DNA of 64,000 bases from Alicyclobacillus sp. SP_1 (lineage in GTDB: Bacteria > Bacillota > Bacilli > Alicyclobacillales > Alicyclobacillaceae), in the NCBI RefSeq assembly GCF_024706985.1, contig NZ_JAMCCX010000028.1:1-64000 (forward strand), given 5' to 3'. Below, piece by piece: positions 1 to 12,033 of the stretch. Both the position numbers and the translations under genes were made by a program. Each line of letters opens with the position of its first letter. Position 1 is the stretch's first letter. The notes under the pieces were generated by a model that was given only the letters and a program-made list of their open reading frames with translations, did not search any database and had not been told where the DNA came from.

Positions 1-58
1 GCCCCACTCTGTGGACCCAGATTTCGAATAACCAGAGGGAACACCAATTCATACCATC

Positions 59-256
59 CTAAGTTGACAGCATTGGGCTTACAGCCCCGGTATTCGGAAG
101 TGCGGTGGTTGGCGAGGGTGGTAAGGATGGTGTATCGTTCCTATGATAGACCGAATAAGCGCCGTATAAAATGCCGCAAGACGTCAAGAGAGATGCGGTT
201 GCGGGCAGTACTTTGCGGATGAAACGAAGGGTGTTCGAAAAAGATTTATCTGGCAT
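59..256 (-). CDS. hypothetical small membrane protein (weak)
   Basis: A 65-residue frame starts at an ATG (254-256) with an AGGGG stretch about nine bases upstream on the minus strand. Residues about 15-37 form one hydrophobic segment, followed by a Pro/Ser/Thr-rich tail. It would be a single-pass membrane peptide of unknown function. It lies divergent from panD in an otherwise gene-free window edge. An LPNTG string near the C-terminus has no following hydrophobic and charged segment, so it is not a sortase signal. I recognise no family, and the frame could be spurious. Confidence 0.25.
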   Translation of the reverse strand: MPDKSFSNTLRFIRKVLPATASLLTSCGILYGAYSVYHRNDTPSLPPSPTTALPNTGAVSPMLST

Positions 257-369
257 GAGGTTGCGCCCCTTTGGCATGTTGGAGGTAGTTCGTCGGATGC
301 ATCCGCACCGTCGTGTGCTTGTCTTTAGGTTACCACAATTCGACATTCAGCGGATCGCTCAAAACGTTG

Positions 370-375
370 TATAAT
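370..375 (+). promoter_or_regulatory. candidate -10 box of panD
   Basis: A perfect TATAAT lies 21 bases upstream of the panD start. No convincing -35 hexamer is seen 16-18 bases further up, so the promoter call is tentative. Confidence 0.35.
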
Positions 376-396
376 CGTCAGGGGAGGCGCGTCCAT

Positions 397-810
397 ATGG
401 AACGAACTATGTTGAAATCGAAAATTCATCGAGCGACCGTCACGGGCGCTAATTTAAATTACGTGGGTAGTATCACCATTGATGAAGACCTGATGGACGC
501 CGCGGATTTGCTGGAACATGAACGAATTCAAGTCGTCAACTGCAACAATGGGGAGCGTTTTGAGACGTATGTTCTGAAAGGTGTCCGCGGCAGTCGAGCG
601 ATTGAACTGAATGGAGCCGCTGCTCGTCTCGTGCAGCCAGGAGATATTGTGATTTTAATGTCTTATGCGCAAATGACAGAGGCCGAAGCGCATGTTCATC
701 GGCCAGTGGTTGTTCTTGTCAATGAACGCAACGAGATTGTCGACGCAGATGGAACTGAGACTCATGAGATGAACCGAGCCTTAGCGACTGCAGGGAAATA
801 CCGAGATTGA
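397..810 (+). CDS. panD: aspartate 1-decarboxylase proenzyme
   Basis: This enzyme makes beta-alanine from L-aspartate for pantothenate and coenzyme A synthesis, in the cytosol. The 137-residue product opens with the family N-terminus ([12 protein letters not shown] and [10 protein letters not shown]). The Gly24-Ser25 pair is the self-cleavage site, where the Ser becomes the pyruvoyl cofactor. The length is slightly above the usual 127. The ATG at 397 is chosen because GGGGAGG at 381-387 lies nine bases upstream and because it places Ser at residue 25 as in the family. The longer upstream frame has no SD. It stands alone: the genes downstream run on the other strand. Identification is secure. 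Confidence 0.96.
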   Translation: MERTMLKSKIHRATVTGANLNYVGSITIDEDLMDAADLLEHERIQVVNCNNGERFETYVLKGVRGSRAIELNGAAARLVQPGDIVILMSYAQMTEAEAHVHRPVVVLVNERNEIVDADGTETHEMNRALATAGKYRD

Positions 811-878
811 AGTAGTTTGTCATCTCCGACCTAGGTCACTTTGTCTTCGTCCAGATGCTCTTTATACAAAAAATCGAG

Positions 879-913
879 CGGCACGTGGCTGTTTGTTAAC
901 AACCCACGTGCCG
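879..913 (-). terminator. intrinsic terminator of sodA
   Basis: A perfect 10-bp stem (CGGCACGTGG at 879-888 with CCACGTGCCG at 904-913) encloses a 15-base loop. Read on the minus strand it is followed by a run of six T, which fits a Rho-independent terminator just past sodA. It may also stop panD transcripts from the other side. Confidence 0.8.
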
Positions 914-942
914 CCATCTGTCTGCGTTGTATTTGCGGAATT

Positions 943-1551
943 TTACTTCGCAGCTTCGTACAATTTGTTAACTTCCGCCCAATTGATGAGGTTCCAGAAC
1001 GCCTTGATGTAGTCTGGGCGCTTGTTTTGATACTTGAGGTAGTAGGCATGCTCCCACACATCAAGACCAAGTATAGGCTTTTTACCTTCCATCAGAGGAT
1101 TGTCTTGGTTCGCTGTGCTCATGATGGAGAGCTTGCCGCCATCCATGACCAACCAAGCCCAGCCGCTGCCAAATCGAGTCGTCGCGGCTTTGGTGAATTC
1201 TTCTTGGAATTTCTCGTAAGACCCGAACGTCGAATGAATGGCATCCGCAATCGGACCGCTTGGCTGGCCGCCGCCCGTTGGACTGAGGGTCTCCCAGAAC
1301 ATGCTGTGGTTTGCATGTCCACCACCATTGTTACGTACCGCAGTGCGGATATTCTCTGGCACGGCATGCAGGTTGGAAATCAAATCGTGTAGACTTTTTG
1401 CCTGAAGATCTGCGTGGCCTTCCAGTGCAGCATTTAAATTGTTGACGTAAGTACCGTGATGTCGGTCATGATGGATTTCCATGGTCATTGCATCAATGTG
1501 CGGTTCCAATGCGTTAAACGCATATGGAAGCGGCGGTAGTTGATGAGTCAT
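943..1551 (-). CDS. sodA: superoxide dismutase, Mn/Fe type
   Basis: It converts superoxide to hydrogen peroxide and oxygen in the cytosol. The 202-residue product has the full family layout. The metal ligands are His27 (in EIHHDRHH), a His in [11 protein letters not shown], and the Asp and His of DVWEHAYY near residues 164-168. GSGWAWLV is also present. These surroundings resemble Mn-dependent bacillary enzymes, though metal choice cannot be settled from sequence. AGGAGGG precedes the ATG by six bases. pyrD lies 49 bp upstream on the same strand, so read-through is possible. A clear terminator follows. Confidence 0.96.
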   Translation of the reverse strand: MTHQLPPLPYAFNALEPHIDAMTMEIHHDRHHGTYVNNLNAALEGHADLQAKSLHDLISNLHAVPENIRTAVRNNGGGHANHSMFWETLSPTGGGQPSGPIADAIHSTFGSYEKFQEEFTKAATTRFGSGWAWLVMDGGKLSIMSTANQDNPLMEGKKPILGLDVWEHAYYLKYQNKRPDYIKAFWNLINWAEVNKLYEAAK

Positions 1552-1600
1552 GCCAATCCCTCCTATGTAGTGCGACAGATTATTTGCGTACTACCCTAGT

Positions 1601-2695
1601 TTACCTTAACCCACTCTTCTTTTCCATGTTCGATTCGCTGCCAACGGCATCGCTCATTCGCTCAAAGCCGTCTTTCGCGAGCAACTTGTCCAATTCCTCG
1701 ACCATTTTTGCTATCAGTGCAGGCCCTTTGTAGATAAAGGCTGTATAGATTTCAACCAACGTACATCCTGCCTTTATTTTTTCATAGGCATCGCTTGCAC
1801 TGAATACACCGCCACTGCCGATAATGGGCAGTCGGCCTTCGATGGATTGATGGATGAGTCTGATGACGTCTGTCGAGCGCGCGCGCAGTGGGCGTCCGCT
1901 GAGTCCTCCGGATTCTGCCTTCCATTCGCTTATCAGCCCGTTTCGAGTGATGGTTGTATTCGTTGCAATAAACCCCTGGCAACCCGCTTCTGCTAAGGCA
2001 TAAGCTAGAGCCGGAATGGCGTCATCGCTTAAGTCCGGCGCAATTTTGACCAAAACGGGCGGAGCCGTCGGCCGTTGTTGGCAAGCTTTGTTTCGCGCCG
2101 CCACGACGGATTGGACCAATGGAATTAACTCCGCTTCGGACTGTAAGTCGCGCAGGAGCGGCGTATTCGGGGAAGACACATTGATGACGAGATAGTCCGC
2201 CACGCCTGCGAACATCTCGACGCCATGAATGTAATCGTCCACTGCCAGCGCATTGGGGGTGTCCTTGTTTTTTCCGAGGTTGACGCCAATGGGTATTCGG
2301 AGAGGCCGGTCTCGCAATCGCCGCTGAAGTTCGTTGGCTCCACGATTGTTGAATCCCATTCGATTAATGAGGGCTTCATCCTCCTTCAACCGAAACAGTC
2401 GCGGAGTTGGATTGCCCGGCTGAGGCCTTGGCGTCACCGTACCGACTTCAATGAATGAAAATCCGCAGCGGGCTAGCCCTTGGAGCGCAACGCCGTCTTT
2501 GTCCAAGCCAGCAGCTAGACCGATAGGGTGTGGAAATTGCAAGTGGTGAAGCGTTGTTTGCAATCGCTTCGACTCAGGTACGGGTTTGGCCATCAAACCT
2601 GCAGCGGCTGGAAATCGCGTTAAGACGCCCAGTGTGAGGTGGTGGGCCAGTTCTGCATCTAAGCGAAACAGGAGACCTCGAGCTAATTTGTACAT
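1601..2695 (-). CDS. pyrD: dihydroorotate dehydrogenase (quinone), class 2
   Basis: It oxidises dihydroorotate to orotate in pyrimidine synthesis, passing electrons to membrane quinone. The 364-residue product has the short hydrophobic N-terminal helix region typical of class 2 (residues about 1-40). The FMN barrel motifs follow: GLAAGLDKDG, FIEVGTVTPRPQPGNPTPR, NRMGFNN, the catalytic-Ser segment NVSSPNTP, and IIGSGGVFSASDAYEKI. The ATG at 2695 is preferred, with GGAGG eleven bases upstream. An in-frame GTG at 2713 overlaps that SD and is less likely. The class 2 form suggests a respiratory quinone pool. The C-terminus has about 20 extra polar residues. Confidence 0.95.
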   Translation of the reverse strand: MYKLARGLLFRLDAELAHHLTLGVLTRFPAAAGLMAKPVPESKRLQTTLHHLQFPHPIGLAAGLDKDGVALQGLARCGFSFIEVGTVTPRPQPGNPTPRLFRLKEDEALINRMGFNNRGANELQRRLRDRPLRIPIGVNLGKNKDTPNALAVDDYIHGVEMFAGVADYLVINVSSPNTPLLRDLQSEAELIPLVQSVVAARNKACQQRPTAPPVLVKIAPDLSDDAIPALAYALAEAGCQGFIATNTTITRNGLISEWKAESGGLSGRPLRARSTDVIRLIHQSIEGRLPIIGSGGVFSASDAYEKIKAGCTLVEIYTAFIYKGPALIAKMVEELDKLLAKDGFERMSDAVGSESNMEKKSGLR

Positions 2696-2894
2696 TCGGT
2701 AGTCAACCTCCACGCCGACTGGCCAATCTGGCCATCACTGCCTTTGGCGACAGTTTAGCATCCTTTACGTATTGTAGGAAAACCGGGTAGACTAGGACTG
2801 GTTTGAATTACCTTGCGAAATTCTTGTCACATTCCGGGTCTCTTCTCCGTCTACTTTGGTGAGGCGGGTGGCCGAAAGGGTGAATTCAGCGCCC

Positions 2895-3446
2895 ATGCGC
2901 AACCATCTCGACTCCATGCAAGAGAATATGCTGCAGCAGTTAGAAGAGTGGATGGAGCTTTATGGTTCCGACGTCATCCGCTTTGCTTACTCATATCTGC
3001 ATGATTATCATCAGTCTGAAGATATTGCTCAAGAGGTATTTTTGAAAGCACTGTCGGCAATGGATAATTTTCGCAACGAAAGTTCGCCACGGACTTGGCT
3101 CTTGGCGATTACCGCTAATTCTTGCCGCGACTTTCTTAGGTCGGCGAAAGTGCGACATGAAACCACACAGGATGTGGAATTGCTGCAACGACAAAGTTCT
3201 CATGAGGTAGAGTCAGAGACAGTCGCTCGTTTGATGAAAGATGAGTTGTGGAAAACGATAAAGAAAATACCGATGAAATATCGAGAAGTACTGGTGTTGT
3301 ATTATCAACGGGAACTGAGTAGTCAGCAAATTGCGGATATCTTGGCAATCAGCGAACCTTCCGTACGGACGCGATTACACCGGGCACGTATCTTGTTGAA
3401 AGAGGAATTGGTGAAAGAAGGTGTTTGGGATGGAACGGAATACTGA
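2895..3446 (+). CDS. ECF-family RNA polymerase sigma factor
   Basis: This 183-residue protein has the two-domain layout of extracytoplasmic-function sigma factors. Region 2 includes DIAQEVFLKAL followed by FRNESSPRTWLLAITANSCRDFLR. Region 4 has a helix-turn-helix at LSSQQIADILAISEPSVRTRLHRAR. It would direct RNA polymerase to a small stress regulon. The start is uncertain: ATG 2895 is used, and in-frame GTG/TTG codons extend to 2856. The stop overlaps the next gene, which encodes a single-pass membrane protein in the place of an anti-sigma factor. I could not find a convincing autoregulatory ECF promoter upstream. The target regulon is unknown. Confidence 0.9.
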   Translation: MRNHLDSMQENMLQQLEEWMELYGSDVIRFAYSYLHDYHQSEDIAQEVFLKALSAMDNFRNESSPRTWLLAITANSCRDFLRSAKVRHETTQDVELLQRQSSHEVESETVARLMKDELWKTIKKIPMKYREVLVLYYQRELSSQQIADILAISEPSVRTRLHRARILLKEELVKEGVWDGTEY

Positions 3447-4485
3447 TGAGGAGAAACTCAAGTCTCTGTTTGCGGATGCAGCAGACGTTCCTTTCCCGGA
3501 AACATTAAAGGCTAAAATTTTGGAGCAGGCAAAAGCTCAGTTGGAAAGCACTATGAAGCGGGATCATTCCGAAAAAAAGTCAACCCATCGTCCGTCGGAG
3601 GCGCGTTCGCGGCGATGGTGGCAGCGGACAAGAACTTTGATTTCGAGCGGTATCGCCGTGGCCGTGGTGCTGGTAGTCGCAGGTGCTATCTGGAGTCACA
3701 CCTCAAAAACAGGAGTCGAGAAGGTGGGGCCTGCTTCTTCCTCGATGGCTTCGTCTACGGCAAGCAATGGCTTGATGCAGGCTCCTCTGCGGCCACCCTT
3801 CGGTCTGATTCCTTCCGCCTTGCGGGTCAATCGGCTATGGACGGGCGCATCGAATGGTTGGCCTAGTGGATCCGTTGTCTTCGCGTCGGTCACCAACACT
3901 TCGGCGGAGACCCTAACACGGCACGATGTCTTTGGCGTCCTATCCTTTTCTGGCGCTAATTCTGGATTGACTCACGACGATTTTATGAGTTTCGTGAACG
4001 GGCCTCGAGTTATCGCGCCAGGCGCTACAGTGACTTGGTCATTTCATCCAGTTGGCGCGCCAGCCAATGCGTCCGGCGCACTCATTCAATCTCCCCATCT
4101 GGTCTTTTACCAAGCTCGCTTGACATCTAGTGCCACGGCACCCGTTGTGTGGCGGGGTACTGATGTTCGTGCTACGAATGTGTTTGTCCATCCAGGCGAG
4201 GCCGTGGCAGTCGGTCAGGCAGTTACGGTCGATGTGATGTTGCAAAACGACTCTTCGTCTTCAGTCCCGTTGTCTCACTTGGTTGCTCTCATCTGGTTCT
4301 CGAACGAGCCGGGCACGTCGTTCGTATCTGACAAGACGGAACGGTTCATGGACAATATCTACAGTCCTGTAGCAACAAGCATCGCGCCGCACCAATCGTT
4401 AGAAGTTTCTTTTCACGTCATTGGTGGCAAGTCCTCCGATTATTTCAGCATGGTTCCGCATGTCGTCGTGATTCAAACGCCGTAG
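3430..4485 (+). CDS. putative membrane-bound anti-sigma factor
   Basis: The 351-residue product has a cytoplasmic charged N-terminus (about residues 1-70), one membrane segment (about 72-92) and a long Ser/Ala-rich linker. A large extracytoplasmic part follows. That part shows two similar beta-rich units: each has a hydrophobic strand block and then a phrase of the form I-APG/H-x-x-V-SFH (near IAPGATVTWSFHP and IAPHQSLEVSFHV). The gene overlaps the ECF sigma stop codon by 17 bp, the classic place for a cognate anti-sigma factor. No zinc-type HxxxCxxC motif is visible, so the anti-sigma role rests on position and topology. The ATG at 3430 has an AAGG about nine bases upstream. Confidence 0.6.
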   Translation: MERNTDEEKLKSLFADAADVPFPETLKAKILEQAKAQLESTMKRDHSEKKSTHRPSEARSRRWWQRTRTLISSGIAVAVVLVVAGAIWSHTSKTGVEKVGPASSSMASSTASNGLMQAPLRPPFGLIPSALRVNRLWTGASNGWPSGSVVFASVTNTSAETLTRHDVFGVLSFSGANSGLTHDDFMSFVNGPRVIAPGATVTWSFHPVGAPANASGALIQSPHLVFYQARLTSSATAPVVWRGTDVRATNVFVHPGEAVAVGQAVTVDVMLQNDSSSSVPLSHLVALIWFSNEPGTSFVSDKTERFMDNIYSPVATSIAPHQSLEVSFHVIGGKSSDYFSMVPHVVVIQTP

Positions 4486-4576
4486 TCACGCCAGCGCGTG
4501 TTCTTTCTTCTGAGGGTTTGGTGAAAAAACAGCCGAAGATGAACAAAGTAAAACATGAACGAGCGGAGGTGCCTGC

Positions 4577-4852
4577 GTGACCACGAGGTTTAGTTTGGCG
4601 GAGTTAGCGACGATGTTGCATTGTTCAGTCGATGATGTGCGATGGGCAGTCGATACACTTTCTGACCGTGGAGAACTCACTGCAGAGTCGTTTTCCTTCG
4701 GAGAAGGAGTCCGCTTGTGGCGCATTTCTCCGAGTGATGTCAAGCGCATTCAGGCAATGATTGAGCAACGACAGTCTGAAGACACCTGCGGAGTACGTGC
4801 CGTTGAACCAAAGCGCCGGGTGATCAAGCGTATCGTTTTGAAAAACGAATAA
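4577..4852 (+). CDS. small winged-helix-like protein of unknown function
   Basis: This 91-residue product starts at a GTG with GGAGG upstream. The first 30 residues (FSLAELATMLHCSVDDVRWAVDTLSDRGEL) read like a helix-turn-helix followed by a wing-like strand (VRLWRIS). The tail is basic. It could be a small DNA-binding protein. I do not recognise a named family. It sits alone between the putative anti-sigma gene and alanine dehydrogenase, with 91 and 159 bp spacers. Confidence 0.6.
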   Translation: MTTRFSLAELATMLHCSVDDVRWAVDTLSDRGELTAESFSFGEGVRLWRISPSDVKRIQAMIEQRQSEDTCGVRAVEPKRRVIKRIVLKNE

Positions 4853-5011
4853 GAACCTCTTCAATGGAGCTATCCCCTTTAATGGAGCCATCATCCCATG
4901 ACTCTGGCGAGATCAAAGGCCTTAGATTGCGTTTCGGGGGATGGCTGATTTACACTGAAGTCGCAAGCTGGCTCAGTCTGTCAGAGCACAGCAAAAGGGG
5001 GATTAGGGCAA

Positions 5012-6130
5012 GTGATTGTAGGCGTCCCGAAAGAGATTAAAAACAATGAAAATCGCGTGGCCATCACTCCAGCGGGAGTGCACGCGCTGGTCAGTGCAGG
5101 CCATCAGGTTGTGATTCAGTCGACCGCTGGTGAAGGTAGTGGCTTTGCGGATGATGACTACCGGGAGGCTGGTGCATCCATCGTGCCGACGGCTGCGGAT
5201 GCGTGGGGACAGGCTTCAATGGTGATGAAAGTCAAAGAGCCACTTCCAGAGGAGTATTCGTATTTCCGCTCAGACTTGACACTTTTTACTTATCTCCATT
5301 TGGCGCCGGAGCCTGAACTCACCAAAGCATTGCTGGAAAGCGGTTGCATCGCTATCGCCTATGAGACCGTGCAACTACCGGATGGGAGCTTGCCGTTGCT
5401 CACGCCGATGAGTGAAGTGGCTGGACGGATGTCCATTCAGATTGGTGCCCATTTTCTTGAAAAGGCCCATGGAGGTCGTGGAGAGTTGCTCGGCGGCGTA
5501 CCGGGGGTGCCTCCGTCGCGAGTTGTCGTGGTGGGTGGCGGGATCGTCGGAACGAATGCTGCCCGAATGGCGCTCGGACTCGGTGCTTCTGTGACGATAC
5601 TCGATACCAATTTGTCCCGCCTGCGCTATTTAGATGACGTTTTTGCTGGTCGCCTGCGGACCGTGATGTCCAATGCTTATAATCTGCGGGCTCAAATTGA
5701 AGGATGCGACTTGTTGGTTGGGTCTGTCTTAATTCCGGGTTCGCGTGCGCCCAAGTTGGTCAGCGCACAGATGGTGCAAGGAATGAATGCGGGGAGTGTC
5801 ATCGTCGATGTGGCGATTGACCAGGGTGGAAGTATTGAAACCATCGACCGCATTACGACCCATGACAATCCCGTCTATGAAAAGTACGGGGTCTTGCATT
5901 ATTCTGTCGCGAATATGCCGGGTGCTGTGCCGCGCACTTCCACTTTGGCTCTCACCAACGTCACCATGCCATACGCTGTCCAGCTCGCGTCACTGGGTAC
6001 GGAGTCGGCCATTCGTCAAAATGCTGCCCTCGCGAAGGGAGTCAACGTGTACCAGGGTCACGTGACTTACGGAGCAGTTGCAAACTCACTTCAATTGCCC
6101 TATACGCCTTTGGAGAAACTTGTATCCTGA
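5012..6130 (+). CDS. ald: alanine dehydrogenase
   Basis: It interconverts L-alanine with pyruvate, ammonia and NADH. In spore formers it supports growth on alanine and sporulation. The 372-residue length matches the family. The N-terminus [20 protein letters not shown] carries the substrate-binding Arg and Lys. The Rossmann loop is [18 protein letters not shown], and the C-terminal half has the usual [11 protein letters not shown] segment. The start is a GTG with AAAGGGGG about ten bases upstream. The sufT-like gene begins 13 bp after its stop, so the two are probably co-transcribed. Confidence 0.96.
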   Translation: MIVGVPKEIKNNENRVAITPAGVHALVSAGHQVVIQSTAGEGSGFADDDYREAGASIVPTAADAWGQASMVMKVKEPLPEEYSYFRSDLTLFTYLHLAPEPELTKALLESGCIAIAYETVQLPDGSLPLLTPMSEVAGRMSIQIGAHFLEKAHGGRGELLGGVPGVPPSRVVVVGGGIVGTNAARMALGLGASVTILDTNLSRLRYLDDVFAGRLRTVMSNAYNLRAQIEGCDLLVGSVLIPGSRAPKLVSAQMVQGMNAGSVIVDVAIDQGGSIETIDRITTHDNPVYEKYGVLHYSVANMPGAVPRTSTLALTNVTMPYAVQLASLGTESAIRQNAALAKGVNVYQGHVTYGAVANSLQLPYTPLEKLVS

Positions 6131-6143
6131 GAGGAGAATGAGC

Positions 6144-6452
6144 GTGGTTACCGAAGAAATCGTGCGCGGTATGCTAATGGATGTGCTCGATCCGGAAATT
6201 CAAATCGACATCGTCAACTTAGGTATGGTGTACGGAGTTGATGTGTTGGAAGATGGGCGCAAGGTTAAGGTGACCATGACATTGACTGCCATGGGCTGCC
6301 CCGCGTACGATGAGTTGAAAGAGCAAATCGAAGACACGGTCTTGTCTCTAGAAGGAGTCGAAGAGGTCGAAATTGAGCTGACCTTTGACCCACCTTGGGA
6401 CAAAGAGATGATGTCAGACGAAGCGAAACTGGTGTTTAAGTATCTATTCTAA
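6144..6452 (+). CDS. MIP18/DUF59 family Fe-S assembly factor, SufT-like
   Basis: The 102-residue product belongs to the MIP18/DUF59 family (YitW, SufT, PaaD N-domain), which helps load or mature Fe-S proteins. It shows DVLDPEIQIDIVNLGMVYGV at residues about 10-30, and the conserved T-x-x-GCP segment (LTAMGCPAYDEL) with the reactive Cys. A short acidic end finishes it. The GTG at 6144 is favoured because GAGGAG ends seven bases before it. The ATG at 6138 is only one base from that SD. It lies 13 bp after ald and just upstream of the suf operon, although a hairpin separates them. Confidence 0.88.
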   Translation: MVTEEIVRGMLMDVLDPEIQIDIVNLGMVYGVDVLEDGRKVKVTMTLTAMGCPAYDELKEQIEDTVLSLEGVEEVEIELTFDPPWDKEMMSDEAKLVFKYLF

Positions 6453-6520
6453 CGGTTTCGAAGGTCCATTGTCTGGACATCAAGCGTGCCGGGTTTTTAA
6501 CATCGGACAAGATACGCACG

Positions 6521-6556
6521 GACAGGCGCTACTCGAGTTTGAGAGTAGCGCCTGTC
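6521..6556 (+). terminator. strong hairpin after ald-sufT
   Basis: A perfect 14-bp stem (GACAGGCGCTACTC at 6521-6534 with its complement at 6543-6556) encloses an 8-base loop. There is no T run on either side. It likely halts or protects the ald-sufT transcript and insulates the suf promoter. Confidence 0.55.
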
Positions 6557-6647
6557 TCTGTCTGAGATAGGAAGGACAGCTCTCGCCTGCAGTGCGAGGC
6601 AGTTGTTTTGGGCGAAATCCAATTTCTCGAACGGGACCTCGCTACAT

Positions 6648-6675
6648 TTGATTTCTTCACAAAATGTGTTAGAGT
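6648..6675 (+). promoter_or_regulatory. candidate suf operon promoter
   Basis: TTGATT (6648-6653) is spaced 16 bases from TAGAGT (6670-6675). Both are partial sigma-A matches. Transcription would start near 6682, just before the palindrome at 6688-6702. The 334 bases between sufT and sufC hold this, the hairpin at 6521 and the palindrome. I see no gene there. Confidence 0.4.
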
Positions 6676-6687
6676 AAGAATGAATCA

Positions 6688-6702
6688 TGACTAAATTAGT
6701 CA
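6688..6702 (+). promoter_or_regulatory. 7-1-7 palindrome, probable suf operator
   Basis: TGACTAAATTAGTCA is a perfect inverted repeat of 7 bp around a central A. It sits just downstream of the candidate suf promoter and 85 bp before sufC. Its symmetry is that of Fur-family boxes, but the bases match the Fur consensus only in part. The IscR-like Rrf2 protein at the operon end is an equally good candidate for binding it. Confidence 0.5.
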
Positions 6703-6786
6703 ACAATAAGCGGCGATAGAGGGAGAGCTTCAGATTTGCAGTTCTCCATGACCGAAGAACGCCACGACTTTGGAAGGTGGATGAAA

Positions 6787-7572
6787 ATGTCGGAACTCAA
6801 ACTGGAGATTCAAGGTCTCCATGTTGCCATTGATGGTAAGGAGATTGTCAAGGGATTGGACTTGACGATTTGTGGTGGCGAAATCCACGCGATTATGGGA
6901 CCGAACGGGACTGGAAAGAGCACGTTGGCCTCGGCTTTGATGGGGCATCCTAGATATGAAGTCGTGCGCGGGCAAGTTCTGTTGAACGGTGAAAATGTAT
7001 TGGATATGTCTGTAGACGAGCGGGCGCGCGCTGGTTTGTTCTTGGCGATGCAGTATCCTGCAGAAGTTTCAGGCGTATCCAATGCCAATTTTATGCGGCA
7101 AGCACTCAATGCAAAGCTTGGTGAAGGGCATGAGATGCCTGTGTTGAAATTCCACCGTCAACTGCAAGACCGAATGAAAAAATTGAACGTGGACGAAAGC
7201 TTTGCAGACCGCTACTTGAATGAGGGCTTTTCTGGCGGAGAAAAGAAACGCAACGAGATTCTTCAGATGAGCATGTTGGAGCCGAAAGTAGCGATTCTGG
7301 ATGAAATCGATTCAGGATTGGATATTGATGCCCTGAAAATTGTCGCGGAAGGGGTCAATACCTTGCGGTCTCCGGAAACGGGCTTTCTCATCATCACGCA
7401 CTATCAGCGGTTGTTGAATTACATCGTACCAGACCACGTTCACGTGATGATGCAAGGAAGAATCGTCAAGTCTGGCGGAAGAGAATTGGCTGAGTATTTG
7501 GAAGCCCACGGTTACGATGGCCTCAAGGCAGAGTTGGGTATTGAAGACGAAACTGTTGAGGTCGGCATCTGA
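6787..7572 (+). CDS. sufC: Fe-S cluster assembly ATPase SufC
   Basis: SufC is the ABC-type ATPase of the SufBCD scaffold that builds Fe-S clusters in the cytosol. The 261-residue product shows Walker A GPNGTGKST near residue 38, the long SufC insertion with FMRQALNAK, signature FSGGEKKRNE, and Walker B AILDEIDSGLDIDAL. The ATG at 6787 (MSELKLEI) has AAGGTGG six bases upstream. Upstream in-frame codons to 6736 lack an SD. It opens the suf operon in the bacillary order C-D-S-U-B, with sufD 12 bp later. Confidence 0.97.
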   Translation: MSELKLEIQGLHVAIDGKEIVKGLDLTICGGEIHAIMGPNGTGKSTLASALMGHPRYEVVRGQVLLNGENVLDMSVDERARAGLFLAMQYPAEVSGVSNANFMRQALNAKLGEGHEMPVLKFHRQLQDRMKKLNVDESFADRYLNEGFSGGEKKRNEILQMSMLEPKVAILDEIDSGLDIDALKIVAEGVNTLRSPETGFLIITHYQRLLNYIVPDHVHVMMQGRIVKSGGRELAEYLEAHGYDGLKAELGIEDETVEVGI

Positions 7573-7584
7573 GGAGGGCGGAAC

Positions 7585-10518
<2,934 letters not shown>

Positions 10519-10606
10519 AGTCGTCGTCGATGATACAGAAGGTAGAAGTTTGCTAGAGCGTGGTTTTTCGAATGGTTGGAGGGACACTCCGAGGAGGTTG
10601 ATGGTC

Positions 10607-12004
10607 GTGGCAAAAGCTCTACCGGAAATGGAAGAATATCAATATGGGTTTCGCGATAAGGACGTCTCGATTGTCAAATTCCAAAAGGGATTGAGTAAAA
10701 AGACCGTAGAGGAAATCTCTATGATGAAGAATGAGCCTGGTTGGATGACCGATTTTCGCTTGCGCTCTCTTGAACTGTTTTTCGAAAAAGGCATGCCTCG
10801 CTGGGGTGGCGATCTGTCTCAGCTCGATTTCAATGACATCACGTATTACGTTAAACCATCGGAAGGTCAAGGCAAGACATGGGACGAAGTGCCTCTCGAA
10901 ATCAAAAATACGTTTGATCGTCTGGGGATTCCTGAGGCGGAGCAGAAGTTTCTGGCTGGCGTGTCTGCTCAATATGAATCAGAGGTAGTGTACCACTCGA
11001 TGCGAAAAGATTTAGAAGAACTGGGCGTCATTTTTTCGGATACCGATACTGCTTTGCGTGAACATCCGGAAATTTTCAAGCAGTATTTTGGCACGGTCAT
11101 CCCGCCTGAAGACAACAAATTTGCAGCATTAAATTCAGCTGTATGGAGTGGCGGGAGTTTCATCTACGTGCCGAAGGGAGTGCGCTGCGAAGTTCCGTTG
11201 CAAGCGTATTTCCGAATCAACTCGGAGAACATGGGTCAGTTTGAGAGAACGCTCATCATCGCCGACGACGACTCATTCGTCCACTATGTGGAAGGGTGTA
11301 CTGCGCCAGTCTACAGTACCAATTCGTTGCACAGCGCGGTGGTCGAGATCATTGTCAAAGACCGAGCCCGTTGCCGCTACACGACTATTCAAAACTGGGC
11401 TCCTAACATCTATAACCTCGTGACCAAACGAGCCGTCGCACATCGCGATGCCACGATGGAGTGGGTCGATGGTAATATCGGATCGAAATTGACCATGAAA
11501 TATCCGTCGGTTTATATGGTCGGAGAAGGCGCAAAGGCGATGGTGCTGTCCATCGCGGTAGGCGGACGTGGACAACATCAGGATGCCGGAGCAAAAGTGG
11601 TTCACAATGCCCCGAACACAACATCGACGATTGTCTCGAAATCGATTTCCAAGCATGGTGGTAAGACCACGTATCGGGGTCTGGCGTCGTTTGCCCCGAA
11701 TGCATTAGGAAGCAAGGCGAATATCAAGTGCGACACGCTGATTCTGGATGATGATTCGACGTCAGACACAATTCCCTATAACGAAATCATGAATGCGGAT
11801 GTCACCTTGGAGCACGAAGCTTCCGTCTCTAAGGTGAGCGAAGAGCAACTGTTCTACCTGATGAGCCGAGGTCTGTCGGAAGAAGAAGCGACAAGAATGA
11901 TTGTGATGGGCTTTATCGAGCCATTCACACGAGAGCTGCCGATGGAATACGCCGTCGAGATGAATCGCTTGATCAAGTTTGAAATGGAAGGCTCCATTGG
12001 TTGA
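10607..12004 (+). CDS. sufB: Fe-S cluster scaffold protein SufB
   Basis: SufB is the main scaffold subunit on which clusters form. The 465-residue product equals the Bacillus protein in length as I remember it. It shows [20 protein letters not shown] at the start, [34 protein letters not shown] mid-protein and [23 protein letters not shown] near the end. The GTG at 10607 is chosen because GAGGAGG ends nine bases before it and [11 protein letters not shown] aligns with known SufB starts. An ATG at 10601 is only three bases from the SD. The Rieske gene follows directly. Confidence 0.97.
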   Translation: MAKALPEMEEYQYGFRDKDVSIVKFQKGLSKKTVEEISMMKNEPGWMTDFRLRSLELFFEKGMPRWGGDLSQLDFNDITYYVKPSEGQGKTWDEVPLEIKNTFDRLGIPEAEQKFLAGVSAQYESEVVYHSMRKDLEELGVIFSDTDTALREHPEIFKQYFGTVIPPEDNKFAALNSAVWSGGSFIYVPKGVRCEVPLQAYFRINSENMGQFERTLIIADDDSFVHYVEGCTAPVYSTNSLHSAVVEIIVKDRARCRYTTIQNWAPNIYNLVTKRAVAHRDATMEWVDGNIGSKLTMKYPSVYMVGEGAKAMVLSIAVGGRGQHQDAGAKVVHNAPNTTSTIVSKSISKHGGKTTYRGLASFAPNALGSKANIKCDTLILDDDSTSDTIPYNEIMNADVTLEHEASVSKVSEEQLFYLMSRGLSEEEATRMIVMGFIEPFTRELPMEYAVEMNRLIKFEMEGSIG

Positions 12005-12033
12005 GTTTTCTGTCAGGAGGTTCATGTTCACTC

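Noticed and set aside
59-90. LPNTG string near the end of the small minus-strand protein
   Set aside because: No hydrophobic segment or positive tail follows, so it cannot act as a sortase signal.
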